From the NCBI RefSeq assembly GCF_026409565.1, contig NZ_CP112881.1, positions 1,039,501 through 1,103,500 of the forward strand: a DNA stretch of 64,000 bases, given 5' to 3'. The translations under genes and the position numbers were made by a program. The notes beneath the pieces were generated by a model, which saw nothing but the letters and a program-made list of their open reading frames with translations, was not told where the DNA came from and searched no databases. The DNA comes from Sneathiella aquimaris (lineage in GTDB: Bacteria; Pseudomonadota; Alphaproteobacteria; Sneathiellales; Sneathiellaceae). Positions 55,881-64,000 of the stretch are shown in pieces (the stretch's first letter is position 1; the number at the start of each line of letters is the position of its first letter).

Positions 55881-55919
55881 TATGGGGGACCGGGGCAGAC
55901 GGGCTTCTGGCCTCCCATA
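55881..55919. repeat. Inverted repeat between mcm and cdd
   Basis: TATGGGGGACC (55881-55891) pairs with GGCCTCCCATA (55909-55919), one mismatch and one G-T pair. It lies 12 bp after the mutase stop. No T-run follows on either strand. It may protect mRNA ends between the converging genes. Confidence 0.45.
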
Positions 55920-56091
55920 ATCTCAGCGGCCATGACTTGCGCGGCTATACAGCCGTGTCAGGTAATGGTATGAGCCCACTAAGCTGTGTTTTTGGTTTTG
56001 TATCTACGCGGCAGGCCTAACGGTTATTTATCCGGTTTCAGGCCATCTTTCTTTTATGGAAACACTCTTGGACCGGCGTTCATGCTATCGG

Positions 56092-56496
56092 TTAAAAACG
56101 AAAACTGTCTGGTAGCAGTTGTTCCATGGAAACCCGAATGTCAGTTTGTTTCCCGCGATACTGAATTGCGGTTTGAGGATGCGAAAATTCAGCAATTACC
56201 TGACGGCAGGCCCCGCACGGCGAGCAGGGAATTGATTTCCCATCCGCATTTTTATTGGTGACGACAATTTCCTCCAGTTTGATGGATGGACCTTCAGCGG
56301 CAACCGCCTGCGCAATGGCATTTCTTTCGGCGCAGATGGTTAAGCCGAAAGAAACATTTTCAACATTGCAGCCAACATAGATATTACCCGAACTGGTTAG
56401 AACGGCGGCGCCAACAGAGAAGTTGGAATAAGGCGCGTAAGCCTGCGCCATAATGGATGTGGCCCTTGCAAGGAGCTCGTTTGTCTTTGGTGTCAT
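56092..56496 (-). CDS. cdd: Cytidine deaminase
   Basis: 134 residues, the tetrameric Cdd size. Zinc and catalytic residues are in CAERNAIAQAV (Cys55, Glu57) and SPCGACRQVIAEF. The substrate pocket YAPYSNFSVGAAV near residue 20 is typical. It deaminates cytidine and deoxycytidine to the uridines in salvage. The gene follows the hydroxyproline dehydratase after 9 bp on the same strand, an odd pairing. Confidence 0.92.
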   Translation of the reverse strand: MTPKTNELLARATSIMAQAYAPYSNFSVGAAVLTSSGNIYVGCNVENVSFGLTICAERNAIAQAVAAEGPSIKLEEIVVTNKNADGKSIPCSPCGACRQVIAEFSHPQTAIQYRGKQTDIRVSMEQLLPDSFRF

Positions 56497-56505
56497 CTTT
56501 TTTTC

Positions 56506-57507
56506 CTATCGCAATAAGAAGCCGCTGCCGAGCATATCATCATCCTCAACAGTGAATTCTGCTGTCCCAGAGTAGTGGGCTCTACCGCTGACTTCAACTG
56601 TTACGCCTTTGTATCGATCAACCGTCGTATGGCTTTTTACCGTCGCCTTGAAAACAGATCCTGTGATGCTTTCAAAATGGTAATCCTGATTTTCGTCAAG
56701 ACCGCCTTTTGCGGCCATAATTGCAAGCCTTGCGGCGTTTCCTGATCCTGTGGGGCTGCGATCCAGCTGACCGTCGGCAAATACACAGATATTTTTGGAC
56801 GGTTTTGGTCCGGCTCCCGTCTGACCATCCGTGAAAATAACGCCATACAGATAATCGAGCTCGGGCTCGACAGGGTGGATGATCTCGATCTCTTTACTGA
56901 TGGCATTTTTTAAGATATTTGCCGCCGCGATAAAGTCCTGCACCGGAGTGCTGCTAATATTCAGCCCAATAGAGGCTGCATCCAAAATGCCGTAAAAGAC
57001 GCCACCAAATCCGATATCCAGTTCGACCGGCCCATAGGGCGCGGTGTTTACGAACTGGTCTGTTTTGAAGGCAAACGATGGCGCACTTTCGAAACGGACA
57101 GCCGTTGAGTGACCGTCATGAATATCCACCGTTGCTTTGATCAGGCCGCTAGGGCATTGAAGTGTTACATGGGCAACGCCGTTGATTGGCTCAACAATTC
57201 CATGGTCAACCGCATAGCGTCCGAGGGCAATAATCGCATGCCCGCACATGAAACCATATCCTTCACTATGCATGAAAATAACGCCAAAATCGGCATCGTC
57301 GGTGTCTGCGGGGACGAGTAACGCGCCGTACATATCCCGGTGACCTCTGGGTTCGAACATCAAAAAGCGGCGGTAATGATCGGCTTCGTCTCTCAGGTAG
57401 CCCCTTTTTTCTGCTAAGGTTAAGCCGTCCGGTAACGGAACCCCTTCGGTAATGATGCGAAGCGGTTCTCCTCCAGTGTGCATTTCAACTGTTTTAATCG
57501 GGTTCAT
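56506..57507 (-). CDS. trans-3-hydroxy-L-proline dehydratase (proline racemase family)
   Basis: 333 residues of the proline racemase family. The first catalytic Cys is present (Cys88 in FMCGHAIIALG), while the second is Thr253 in DRSPTGSGNAAR. The Cys/Thr pair marks the trans-3-hydroxy-L-proline dehydratases, which lose water to give a pyrroline, rather than racemases or 4-hydroxyproline epimerases with Cys/Cys. It supports growth on collagen-type hydroxyproline. Usual partners such as a pyrroline reductase or transporter are not adjacent. Divergent from meaB by less than 80 bp. Confidence 0.85.
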   Translation of the reverse strand: MNPIKTVEMHTGGEPLRIITEGVPLPDGLTLAEKRGYLRDEADHYRRFLMFEPRGHRDMYGALLVPADTDDADFGVIFMHSEGYGFMCGHAIIALGRYAVDHGIVEPINGVAHVTLQCPSGLIKATVDIHDGHSTAVRFESAPSFAFKTDQFVNTAPYGPVELDIGFGGVFYGILDAASIGLNISSTPVQDFIAAANILKNAISKEIEIIHPVEPELDYLYGVIFTDGQTGAGPKPSKNICVFADGQLDRSPTGSGNAARLAIMAAKGGLDENQDYHFESITGSVFKATVKSHTTVDRYKGVTVEVSGRAHYSGTAEFTVEDDDMLGSGFLLR

Positions 57508-57586
57508 CAGATGTTCCTTGGATTATGAGTGAAATAGCGTGGCAAAATTCTTGACGGATGCGTCGTATTTTCCGATACCTGATAGG

Positions 57587-58603
57587 ATGACAATAAAGAA
57601 ACTAAAAGTCGGTGCCAATACCGAAGAAATGGCCAGAAAAATCCGGGAGGGCAACCGTCGGTATCTGGCTCGAGCCATCACCCTTGCTGAATCAATCCGT
57701 TCAGACCACCAGGAGCAGGCCCAGAGCTTACTGACGTCTTTGCTGCCAGACACAGGGAACTCTATCCGAATTGGTATTTCGGGAACTCCTGGTGTTGGAA
57801 AGTCGACCTTCATTGAGGCTTTTGGAAAGTTTCTGACGGCGAAAGGCCACAAAGTTGCGGTCCTGACCATTGACCCGTCTTCCAAGCGGACAGGGGGCTC
57901 CATCCTGGGCGATAAGACGCGTATGGAAGAACTTTCCCGGGACCCCAATGCTTTTATCCGCCCTTCCCCCTCAGGAGGCTCTTTAGGCGGTGTTGCGCGG
58001 CGTACAAGAGAGGTCATGTTGCTATGTGAAGCCGCAGGCTTTGATGTGATCCTGATCGAGACGGTAGGGGTCGGGCAATCAGAAACGACGGTTGCTGATA
58101 TGGTCGATATGTTCATGCTGTTGCTCGCACCGGCGGGCGGAGATGAGTTGCAGGGCATTAAACGGGGGGTGATGGAGCTTGCGGATATCATCGTCATCAA
58201 TAAGGCAGATGGCGATCTCGTGCCGGTTGCGAAGCGCGCGGCGGCGGAGTACCGCGGAGCGGTTGGGCTGATGCGTCCAAAAAGTAAACATTGGATGCCC
58301 ACGGTGCTTATGACATCTGCGTTAAAGAAAACCGGGATAGAAGAATTATGGGAAACCATCGGGAAATATCGGGAAGCTCGTGAAGAGCATAATGAGCTTG
58401 ATCAGCAGCGGAAGGATCAGGCTTCAGCTTGGATGTGGGCGGAACTGGATGAATCGTTAATGAATCGGTTGAAATCCCATGAACAGGTCTCGGCGGATCT
58501 TGTCGGAATGGAGCAGGCGGTGAAGGCTGGTGAACTTAGTCCAACCGCTGCGGCGCAGCAACTTCTGGCTACTTTCCTAGGGAATTCGGGGCGGGGTCAG
58601 TAA
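57587..58603 (+). CDS. meaB: Methylmalonyl-CoA mutase-associated GTPase MeaB
   Basis: 338 residues from the ATG at 57587, chosen by the family's usual start ([19 protein letters not shown]); a GTG at 57539 would add 16 residues. P-loop GTPGVGKST, switch region [27 protein letters not shown] and the NKAD specificity motif are all seen. MeaB protects and repairs the B12-dependent mutase by gating cofactor loading. It lies 1.7 kb from the mutase gene with two opposite-strand genes between. Confidence 0.94.
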   Translation: MTIKKLKVGANTEEMARKIREGNRRYLARAITLAESIRSDHQEQAQSLLTSLLPDTGNSIRIGISGTPGVGKSTFIEAFGKFLTAKGHKVAVLTIDPSSKRTGGSILGDKTRMEELSRDPNAFIRPSPSGGSLGGVARRTREVMLLCEAAGFDVILIETVGVGQSETTVADMVDMFMLLLAPAGGDELQGIKRGVMELADIIVINKADGDLVPVAKRAAAEYRGAVGLMRPKSKHWMPTVLMTSALKKTGIEELWETIGKYREAREEHNELDQQRKDQASAWMWAELDESLMNRLKSHEQVSADLVGMEQAVKAGELSPTAAAQQLLATFLGNSGRGQ

Positions 58604-58630
58604 AAAAGTCTTAAAATGAGTCAATTAGGC

Positions 58631-58659
58631 TTGACGGAAGCGGCTCCATTCCGTAAAAG
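58631..58659 (+). promoter_or_regulatory. Candidate rpmB promoter
   Basis: TTGACG at 58631-58636, 17-bp spacer, TAAAAG at 58654-58659, some 60 bp before rpmB. An ACCGGC/GCCGGT hairpin at 58671-58688 would lie at the start of the leader. Confidence 0.4.
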
Positions 58660-58719
58660 CCCTCAATCGCACCGGCTATAACGCCGGTATTTCTAATTCT
58701 TGTTCGAGTGAGGTGCACT

Positions 58720-59007
58720 ATGGCCCGTCGTTGTGAATTGACAGGTAAAGGTGTTCAGGCTGGCAACAATGTCAGTCATGCCCATAACAAAACCCGTCGC
58801 CGTTTTCTGCCTAACGTGCAGGATGCTCGGCTGATGTCCGACGCTCTTGGCCGTTCTTTCAGTCTGAAAGTTTCTGCCGCTGCATTGCGCTCTGTTGAGC
58901 ATAATGGCGGTTTGGATAACTTTCTTTTGAAAGCACGTGACGAAAAACTGTCACTTCAGGCACGTCGTGTTAAGCGGGATGTCAAAAAAGCGGTCGCAAC
59001 AGCGTAA
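58720..59007 (+). CDS. rpmB: 50S ribosomal protein L28
   Basis: 95 residues, the alphaproteobacterial L28 length. Starts [32 protein letters not shown], the family signature, and is rich in Lys/Arg throughout. GAGGTG lies 5 nt before the ATG. It binds 23S rRNA in the large subunit. Monocistronic, with a strong terminator behind it. Confidence 0.97.
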   Translation: MARRCELTGKGVQAGNNVSHAHNKTRRRFLPNVQDARLMSDALGRSFSLKVSAAALRSVEHNGGLDNFLLKARDEKLSLQARRVKRDVKKAVATA

Positions 59008-59030
59008 CTGTTTTTATTACAATATTCGAG

Positions 59031-59062
59031 AAAACGGACTGCCTTTGGCGGTCCGTTTTTTT
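59031..59062 (+). terminator. Intrinsic terminator of rpmB
   Basis: ACGGACTGCC pairs with GGCGGTCCGT around TTT (one T-G wobble), preceded by A-residues and followed by seven T. Confidence 0.93.
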
Positions 59063-59159
59063 ATGCCTCATTTCAAGGAATTGGTGTTCACCAGTTGCCC
59101 TGTGCAAAACTACTCCTATTTGATTCCTAAGGCGCTTGTTTTAACTTGGGAAATACAGA

Positions 59160-59924
59160 ATGTATGCACGACGGGAAATTTTGAAATCATTGGGTGCGGT
59201 GCCACTTGCTACTATTCTTGCAAGCCCTGAGCTTGCAAAGGCAGCCGCGTCAACGCTTGAAAATCAAACCTTAAAGCTGGACAACGGAAAGTCTGTTTCT
59301 GCCGCTCTTGCCCTGCCTGACGGGGGTCCTGCACCTGCCGTCATGCTTATCCATGAATGGTGGGGGCTGAATGATCAGATTAAGTCGGTGGCTGCCGAGT
59401 TCGCGAAATCCGGTTATGTGGCTCTCGCAGTTGATCTGTATGGTGGTAATGTTGCGACAGATCCGGAGGAGGCCCGCAAATATATGCAGGCGACAGAGGC
59501 GAAAGAAGCGACCGAGACCCTGCAGAAATGGAACGGCTGGTTACGGGGGCATCAAGCAACAACAAACCACTTAGGCACGGTCGGGTGGTGTTTCGGGGGT
59601 GGTTGGTCCTTGAACGCGTCAATCGCGTCCCCTGTGGATGCTACGGTTGTTTATTATGGTAATGTGACGCGCAGCCCGGAAGAACTTGCAAAGTTACAGG
59701 GACCCGTTCAGGGGCACTTCGCGACCCAGGACAAATGGATCAATCAAGAAATGGTGGATGGGTTTGTCGCGAATATGAAACAAGCAGGGCAAAAAGATCC
59801 TGAAATATATTGGTATGAGGCCGATCACGCTTTTGCAAACCCTTCTGGCGGGCGGTATGATCAGGAAGACGCGCAATTGTCCTGGCAGAGAACGCAGGCC
59901 TTCCTGAAAATGCATTTAGGATAG
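59160..59924 (+). CDS. Dienelactone hydrolase-family protein, probably exported
   Basis: 254 residues. An N-terminal Tat-like signal (ARREILKSLGAVPLATIL) ends in L-A-K-A near residue 29. The alpha/beta hydrolase triad is visible: Cys144 in VGWCFGGGWS, Asp in ATQDKW and His in EADHAF. Family members hydrolyse dienelactones or related esters; a periplasmic location is unusual and suggests hydrolysis of an environmental compound. Converges on cobT with 2 bp between stops. Confidence 0.87.
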   Translation: MYARREILKSLGAVPLATILASPELAKAAASTLENQTLKLDNGKSVSAALALPDGGPAPAVMLIHEWWGLNDQIKSVAAEFAKSGYVALAVDLYGGNVATDPEEARKYMQATEAKEATETLQKWNGWLRGHQATTNHLGTVGWCFGGGWSLNASIASPVDATVVYYGNVTRSPEELAKLQGPVQGHFATQDKWINQEMVDGFVANMKQAGQKDPEIYWYEADHAFANPSGGRYDQEDAQLSWQRTQAFLKMHLG

Positions 59925-59926
59925 GG

Positions 59927-61798
59927 CTACCAGCCCATCGGGTTCTTCTTTTGAGCGCCTGTTTTGTTTTCGTCAAAGAGATCAGCGAGTTGTTCCATCA
60001 TAACGCCGCCCAACTGTTCGGCGTCTATGATGGTGACAGCTTGCTGATAATATCGGGTGACGTCATGACCGATACCAATGGCGATTAACTCAACCGGTGA
60101 TTTTTTCTCGATCCAGGCAATCACATCGCGCAGATGACGATCAAGATAGTTGCCGGGATTGACCGACAGGGTGCTGTCATCGACCGGAGCGCCATCTGAG
60201 ATCACCATCAGGATGCGACGTTGTTCAGGGCGGCCCAACAATCTGTTATGCGCCCACAACAGGCCCTCGCCGTCGATATTTTCTTTCAACAGACCTTCTT
60301 TCAGCATAAGTCCGAGTGATTGCCTCGCGCGCCGGTAAGGGTAGTCTGCTGGTTTGTAAATAATGTGACGCAGGTCGTTTAGACGTCCCGGATTGGCTTC
60401 TTTCCCCTGTTCAAGCCATTTTTCCCGAGATTGTCCGCCTTTCCACGCACGTGTTGTAAAGCCAAGAATTTCTACCTTCACAGAACACCGTTCCAGTGTT
60501 CTGGCCAGAATATCTGCTGAAATAGCGGCAATAGAAATTGGCCGACCCCGCATGGAGCCAGAATTGTCGATCAATAACGTTACGACAGTATCGCGGAAAT
60601 CCGTGTCCTGTTCCTGTTTAAAGGAGAGGGGGAGGAGGGGATCAACAACAATACGGGATAACCGTGCGGCATCCAGAATGCCTTCTTCCAGATCAAAGTC
60701 CCAGGATCTGTTTTGCTGAGCCTGCAATTTCCGTTGAAGACGGTTAGCAAGTTTGCTGACCAACGCATGCATATTAGAGAGCTGCTGATCAAGTTGCTGT
60801 CGCAATCGGCTTAGCTCTTCATGCTCACACAGATCATGTGCCTGAACCACTTCATCAAACTCGGTGGTAAACGCTTTGTAGGGTGGGCCCTCCAGAAAGT
60901 TCCGGAAGTCGTCTGGATAAGCAGGCTGTTTGTCTTTGCCAGCTTCTTCGCCATCACTGGCACTTTCCTGTTCAGCGCTTTCACCAGCCTCTGTATCCGT
61001 GCTGTCTTCACCAGCGCCTTCTTGGGCAGCCGCATCTTCTGCAGCACTTGCCTCTTGGGCTTCATCATCTCCTTCAGCGCCACTGCTTTCGGCTTCGGGC
61101 TCCTGTTCGCCTTCATCGCCATCACCGGTTTCGTCGCTTTGCGAGTCAGCGCCTTCTGCATCGTCATACAGATCAAGGTCTTTCAAAAGCTGCTTGGCCG
61201 CCTTTGCAAAATCTTCCTGGCTAGCTGCGGTCTCAATCAGTTCATTGAAATCCTGTTCGCCTTTTTCTTCCAGCTCATCGCGCCATAGATCAACCATATG
61301 GCTGGCGCTGGAAGGCACTGGCGTTCCAGTTAATTTTTCGCGAACCAGCAATCCGAGGACTTCGGCTAGCGGAGCGTCTTCTTTACTGTAAATACGATCA
61401 AAACCGGATTCTTTGCAGCGGGTATCCAGCTGTCGGTACAGGTTGTCTGCGACCCCCTTCATCCGGTTGGCGCCTAAAGATTCTACCCGGGCCTGTTCAA
61501 TTGTGTCGAAAACAGTTTTTGCGTCCCCGCCAGCCGGCACCAATTTAGAATGCAGGGCATCATCATGATACCGCTGGCGAAGGGCAAGACTATCCGATTT
61601 GCCACGTACTTTGTGGATGTCTTCAACAGGAAGGTCCCGCGCAGGGTTCGGTAATCGGGCACGATGAGCCGCAAGTCCAGGCTGGTCATTGCCATAAATG
61701 ACATCCAGTTCCTTGTCTTGTGACATGGCTCTCATGGTGGCGGTGACAGCACGTTTGAACTTTTCCGCAGGAGCCTCTTTATCCTTTGATAGAGACAC
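59927..61798 (-). CDS. cobT: Aerobic cobaltochelatase subunit CobT
   Basis: 623 residues. The C-terminal third is a von Willebrand A-type domain with the MIDAS motif [11 protein letters not shown] (Asp411). An acidic low-complexity spacer, roughly residues 215-305, is normal for CobT. With CobS it forms the ATP-driven complex that inserts cobalt with CobN into hydrogenobyrinic acid diamide during aerobic B12 synthesis. cobS lies 2 bp upstream in the same operon. CobN is not in the window. Confidence 0.95.
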   Translation of the reverse strand: MSLSKDKEAPAEKFKRAVTATMRAMSQDKELDVIYGNDQPGLAAHRARLPNPARDLPVEDIHKVRGKSDSLALRQRYHDDALHSKLVPAGGDAKTVFDTIEQARVESLGANRMKGVADNLYRQLDTRCKESGFDRIYSKEDAPLAEVLGLLVREKLTGTPVPSSASHMVDLWRDELEEKGEQDFNELIETAASQEDFAKAAKQLLKDLDLYDDAEGADSQSDETGDGDEGEQEPEAESSGAEGDDEAQEASAAEDAAAQEGAGEDSTDTEAGESAEQESASDGEEAGKDKQPAYPDDFRNFLEGPPYKAFTTEFDEVVQAHDLCEHEELSRLRQQLDQQLSNMHALVSKLANRLQRKLQAQQNRSWDFDLEEGILDAARLSRIVVDPLLPLSFKQEQDTDFRDTVVTLLIDNSGSMRGRPISIAAISADILARTLERCSVKVEILGFTTRAWKGGQSREKWLEQGKEANPGRLNDLRHIIYKPADYPYRRARQSLGLMLKEGLLKENIDGEGLLWAHNRLLGRPEQRRILMVISDGAPVDDSTLSVNPGNYLDRHLRDVIAWIEKKSPVELIAIGIGHDVTRYYQQAVTIIDAEQLGGVMMEQLADLFDENKTGAQKKNPMGW

Positions 61799-61800
61799 GG

Positions 61801-62799
61801 TTAGGACGTCACAATATTTGCCGCAGATTCAGGGAGCTCTTCACCGAAGCTTCGCTGATAGTATTCTGCAACAATCGGGCGTTCCATTTCATCGCATTTG
61901 TTCAGGAACGTGACCCTGAATGCAAATCCAACATCCCCGAAAATCTCTGCATTTTCAGCCCAGGTAATCACTGACCGGGGACTCATGACAGTTGAAATGT
62001 CACCAGAGATGAAACCAGACCGGCTTAATTCGGCGCAAGCGATCATCGAGCGAATTGTCTTGCGCCCTTCTTCTGTGTCGTAAGACGGCAATTTGGCGAT
62101 AACAATTTCCGTTTCGTGGGCTTCTGGCAGATAGTTCAACGTCGTAACGATGTTCCAACGGTCCATCTGGCCTTGGTTTAACTGTTGTGTGCCATGGTAA
62201 AGCCCGGTTGTATCACCCAAACCGATTGTATTTGTGGTCGCGAACATGCGGAAAGCGGGATGCGGACGGATAACCCGGTTCTGATCGAGCAAAGTCAGTT
62301 TGCCTTCTACCTCAAGAACCCGCTGAATAACGAACATAACATCAGGGCGGCCAGCGTCATACTCATCAAAAACAATGGCTGTTGGTGATTGTAGTGCCCA
62401 TGGAAGAATACCTTCGCGGAATTCCGTGATCTGTTTGCCATCTCGCAACACGATGGCATCTTTACCAACCAGATCGATACGGGAAATATGACTATCAAGA
62501 TTAACCCGGATGCAAGGCCAGTTCAGTCGGGCGGCTACTTGTTCGATATGGGTCGACTTGCCGGTTCCGTGATAGCCCTGAACCATAACGCGGCGATTAA
62601 AAGCAAATCCCGCCAGAATGGCCATGGTTGTGTCATGGTCGAAAACATAAGTTGGATCCAGGTCAGGAACCAGATCTGAAGTTTGACTGAAAGCCGGGAC
62701 TTCAAGGTCCGTGTCAATCTTAAAGACCTCACGGGCTGAAACCGTAGTGTCGGGAAGATTTATTTCCGGTGCGCTTCCGGCAAGTTCTAATGGCGTCAT
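61801..62799 (-). CDS. cobS: Aerobic cobaltochelatase subunit CobS
   Basis: 332 residues, AAA+ ATPase. Walker [11 protein letters not shown] with Lys81, Walker [16 protein letters not shown] and sensor region [19 protein letters not shown]. The N-terminal stretch with [18 protein letters not shown] is typical. It hydrolyses ATP in the CobST complex. Coupled to cobT (2-bp gap) and 45 bp behind the J-domain gene. Confidence 0.96.
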   Translation of the reverse strand: MTPLELAGSAPEINLPDTTVSAREVFKIDTDLEVPAFSQTSDLVPDLDPTYVFDHDTTMAILAGFAFNRRVMVQGYHGTGKSTHIEQVAARLNWPCIRVNLDSHISRIDLVGKDAIVLRDGKQITEFREGILPWALQSPTAIVFDEYDAGRPDVMFVIQRVLEVEGKLTLLDQNRVIRPHPAFRMFATTNTIGLGDTTGLYHGTQQLNQGQMDRWNIVTTLNYLPEAHETEIVIAKLPSYDTEEGRKTIRSMIACAELSRSGFISGDISTVMSPRSVITWAENAEIFGDVGFAFRVTFLNKCDEMERPIVAEYYQRSFGEELPESAANIVTS

Positions 62800-62844
62800 A
62801 ACGTTTCCGTATCTTGAGTTTGGACTTTTTTCTTAACGGCTGAA

Positions 62845-63441
62845 TTAGGAATTACCGTATGAAAGAAGGTGTGTATAGGCCTGATTGATTTTTTTTAATA
62901 TTTCTTCTGCCTGTTTATCCCCGCCGTGAAGATCGGGATGGAATTTTTTGGCGAGCTCTTTATGCCGGCGTTTGATGTCTTTTATTTGGCAGCCCGGCTC
63001 AAGGTTGAGAACAGCAAAGGCTTCTCTATCTTTTGCATCAAAAGAAACCTCTTCTGTCGATCGACGCCGATTGGCATCGCGTTCATTGAAGTGATCATGC
63101 CCTGTTTCGCGCCTGAAATCAAATGGATCATCATACTTAAATTCGGTCTTTGAATTGTTCGCAGGAGCTCCCATTTTCCAGGTCGGGCGATGCCCGGTGA
63201 TATCCTCGTCTTTATATTTGAGAATTTCATTATCCGACATTCCTTCGAAGAAGTTCCAGGATTTGTTGAATTCCCGAATATGGGCCAAACAAAACCACCG
63301 ATAATCGTTGGGTGTTCCCCTGTCCATTAAGCGCGACTTGGGTGCCCGAAATTCGCCGGGCTCCTGACATTGCTGATGATCGCAAATCCGTTGCTGGGAA
63401 ATGTCGTCGGCCATGGAGTGTTTAAAATCATACTTCTTCAT
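62845..63441 (-). CDS. J-domain protein with N-terminal Cys/His motif
   Basis: 198 residues. The C-terminal 65 residues are a J domain (AFAVLNLEPGCQIKDIKRRHKELAKKFHPDLHGGDK) with the HPD that activates DnaK. The N-terminus has Cys20-x4-Cys25 and Cys51-x-x-His54, a possible zinc site (ICDHQQC, FCLAHIREFN). Proteins of this form are widespread next to cobS in alphaproteobacteria. It probably recruits DnaK to a special client; which one is unknown. Confidence 0.87.
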   Translation of the reverse strand: MKKYDFKHSMADDISQQRICDHQQCQEPGEFRAPKSRLMDRGTPNDYRWFCLAHIREFNKSWNFFEGMSDNEILKYKDEDITGHRPTWKMGAPANNSKTEFKYDDPFDFRRETGHDHFNERDANRRRSTEEVSFDAKDREAFAVLNLEPGCQIKDIKRRHKELAKKFHPDLHGGDKQAEEILKKINQAYTHLLSYGNS

Positions 63442-63573
63442 AGCACTATTATGGGGCCGCTGCCCAGTGGAGGCAAGGCTAAGAGCTTCGAATCCGCGAA
63501 ATTATGTCAGCTTTGTCACAAAAGATAAGCGCGTCTTTTAATTTTGGTACCCGGCGTAATGCTGTGGGGGCAG

Positions 63574-64000
63574 TTAGACCTTTTCCGTCGTGTCTTCTGT
63601 ATGTTGGGAAAGGGCACGCGCCAGGTGGCTGAGCGCATCCTGATATTTTTCATTTTTGATTTGCGCAAAATTGCGGGCCATTTCAAGGCACATTCTTTGC
63701 CGGCTGGAGGTTTCAGCTGTGTCCGTCGCCTGTAGATTATCAAAGAAATAGTTGATCGGTACATTTAGCGCACTGGCGATGCTGTATAATCGACCGGCAG
63801 AAATCCGGTTGATACCACGTTCATATTTATGCGCCTGCTGGTAGGTGACACCGATAAGATTAGCCATTTGTTGCTGGGTATAACCCATTAGAATGCGTCT
63901 TTCGCGAATGCGGTTTCCGACGTGAACATCAATATGGCGGGTAAGAGGCTCTTCTTCAGACTTGCTGGAATTCGAGACGACTTTTACATGCTTTCTTACC
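63574..64000 (-). CDS. XRE-family transcriptional regulator (5' end outside window)
   Basis: The frame is open to the right edge: upstream of the ATG at 63888 it reads on through HIDVHVGNRIRERRILMGYTQQQ, which completes the helix-turn-helix, so the start lies beyond the window and the shorter 104-residue reading is a truncation artefact. The DNA-binding domain (MGYTQQQMANLI, TYQQAHKYERGINR) is followed by SAGRLYSIASALNVPINYFFDNL, the usual form in alphaproteobacteria, and a helical tail with a Thr/Glu-rich end. Targets are unknown. Confidence 0.87.
   Translation of the reverse strand, partial: VRKHVKVVSNSSKSEEEPLTRHIDVHVGNRIRERRILMGYTQQQMANLIGVTYQQAHKYERGINRISAGRLYSIASALNVPINYFFDNLQATDTAETSSRQRMCLEMARNFAQIKNEKYQDALSHLARALSQHTEDTTEKV

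Noticed and set aside
55870-56091. Cobalamin riboswitch or other structured RNA near the B12-dependent mutase
   Set aside because: No B12-box-like conserved core was found; only a simple inverted repeat and a small hairpin are present.
57523-58359. 278-codon minus-strand frame across meaB
   Set aside because: Antisense to a well-conserved GTPase; rich in Ser/Pro/Arg as expected for a mirror frame.
60821-61391. Long Ser/Ala/Pro-rich and Leu/Phe-rich plus-strand frames opposite cobT
   Set aside because: They mirror the acidic low-complexity region of CobT, whose codon bias keeps the opposite strand open.

Overview
The window looks like chromosomal DNA of an alphaproteobacterium. Signs are the cobST cobaltochelatase pair followed upstream by a J-domain protein, an OlsB-type acyltransferase, a SUV3-like helicase next to an Hsp15-like S4 protein, zwf-pgl-edd, a ScfR/RamB-type regulator, Tat-dependent PhoX and many high-affinity ABC transporters. 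Order and genus cannot be fixed from this; a free-living, probably marine heterotroph (Sneathiella/Kiloniella-like) is a guess. Coding density is high. I saw no rRNA, tRNA, CRISPR array, insertion sequence, prophage or plasmid gene.

Layout. 1-1.5 kb: 3' end of a biotin-dependent carboxyltransferase gene. 1.6-10 kb: glycerol-3-phosphate island (LysR regulator divergent from ugpBAEC; DeoR/GlpR regulator, glpK and a thioredoxin-fold isomerase on the other strand). 10-16 kb: aldo/keto reductase, PhoX, luciferase-like oxidoreductase, OlsB and a small secreted protein. 16-28.7 kb: acetate/short-chain-acid island (ScfR-like regulator divergent from a five-gene Liv-type ABC operon, then acs, then a single-domain response regulator, a small membrane protein and a symporter/histidine-kinase fusion of CbrA/CrbS type). 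28.7-33.3 kb: TauE/SafE permease and GST divergent from an oxidoreductase/FAH hydrolase/serine hydrolase operon. 33.4-37.4 kb: zwf-pgl-edd, the upper Entner-Doudoroff route, converging on a 930-residue PAS histidine kinase. 40.5-47.2 kb: dipeptide/nickel-type ABC operon plus a cyclase-family hydrolase. 47.3-53.3 kb: Nfu-type protein with a tandem domain, two small conserved proteins, a YnjF-like phosphatidyltransferase, Hsp15 and the helicase. 53.7-58.6 kb: methylmalonyl-CoA mutase and its chaperone MeaB flanking a cytidine deaminase/hydroxyproline dehydratase pair. 58.7-64 kb: rpmB, a dienelactone hydrolase, cobT-cobS, the J-domain protein and an XRE regulator that runs off the end.

A common thread is C2/C3 acid metabolism: acyl-CoA carboxylase, Acs, methylmalonyl-CoA mutase, MeaB, ScfR regulator and the aerobic cobalt-insertion enzymes that support B12 synthesis. 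The strongest structural observations are the stem-loops placed between the binding-protein gene and the first permease gene in all three ABC operons, several perfect dyads or tandem repeats upstream of regulated genes, and a Nfu protein with a degenerate NifU domain followed by an intact one. I did not find an unmistakably new defence, mobile or RNA system; most of the window is well-known metabolism.
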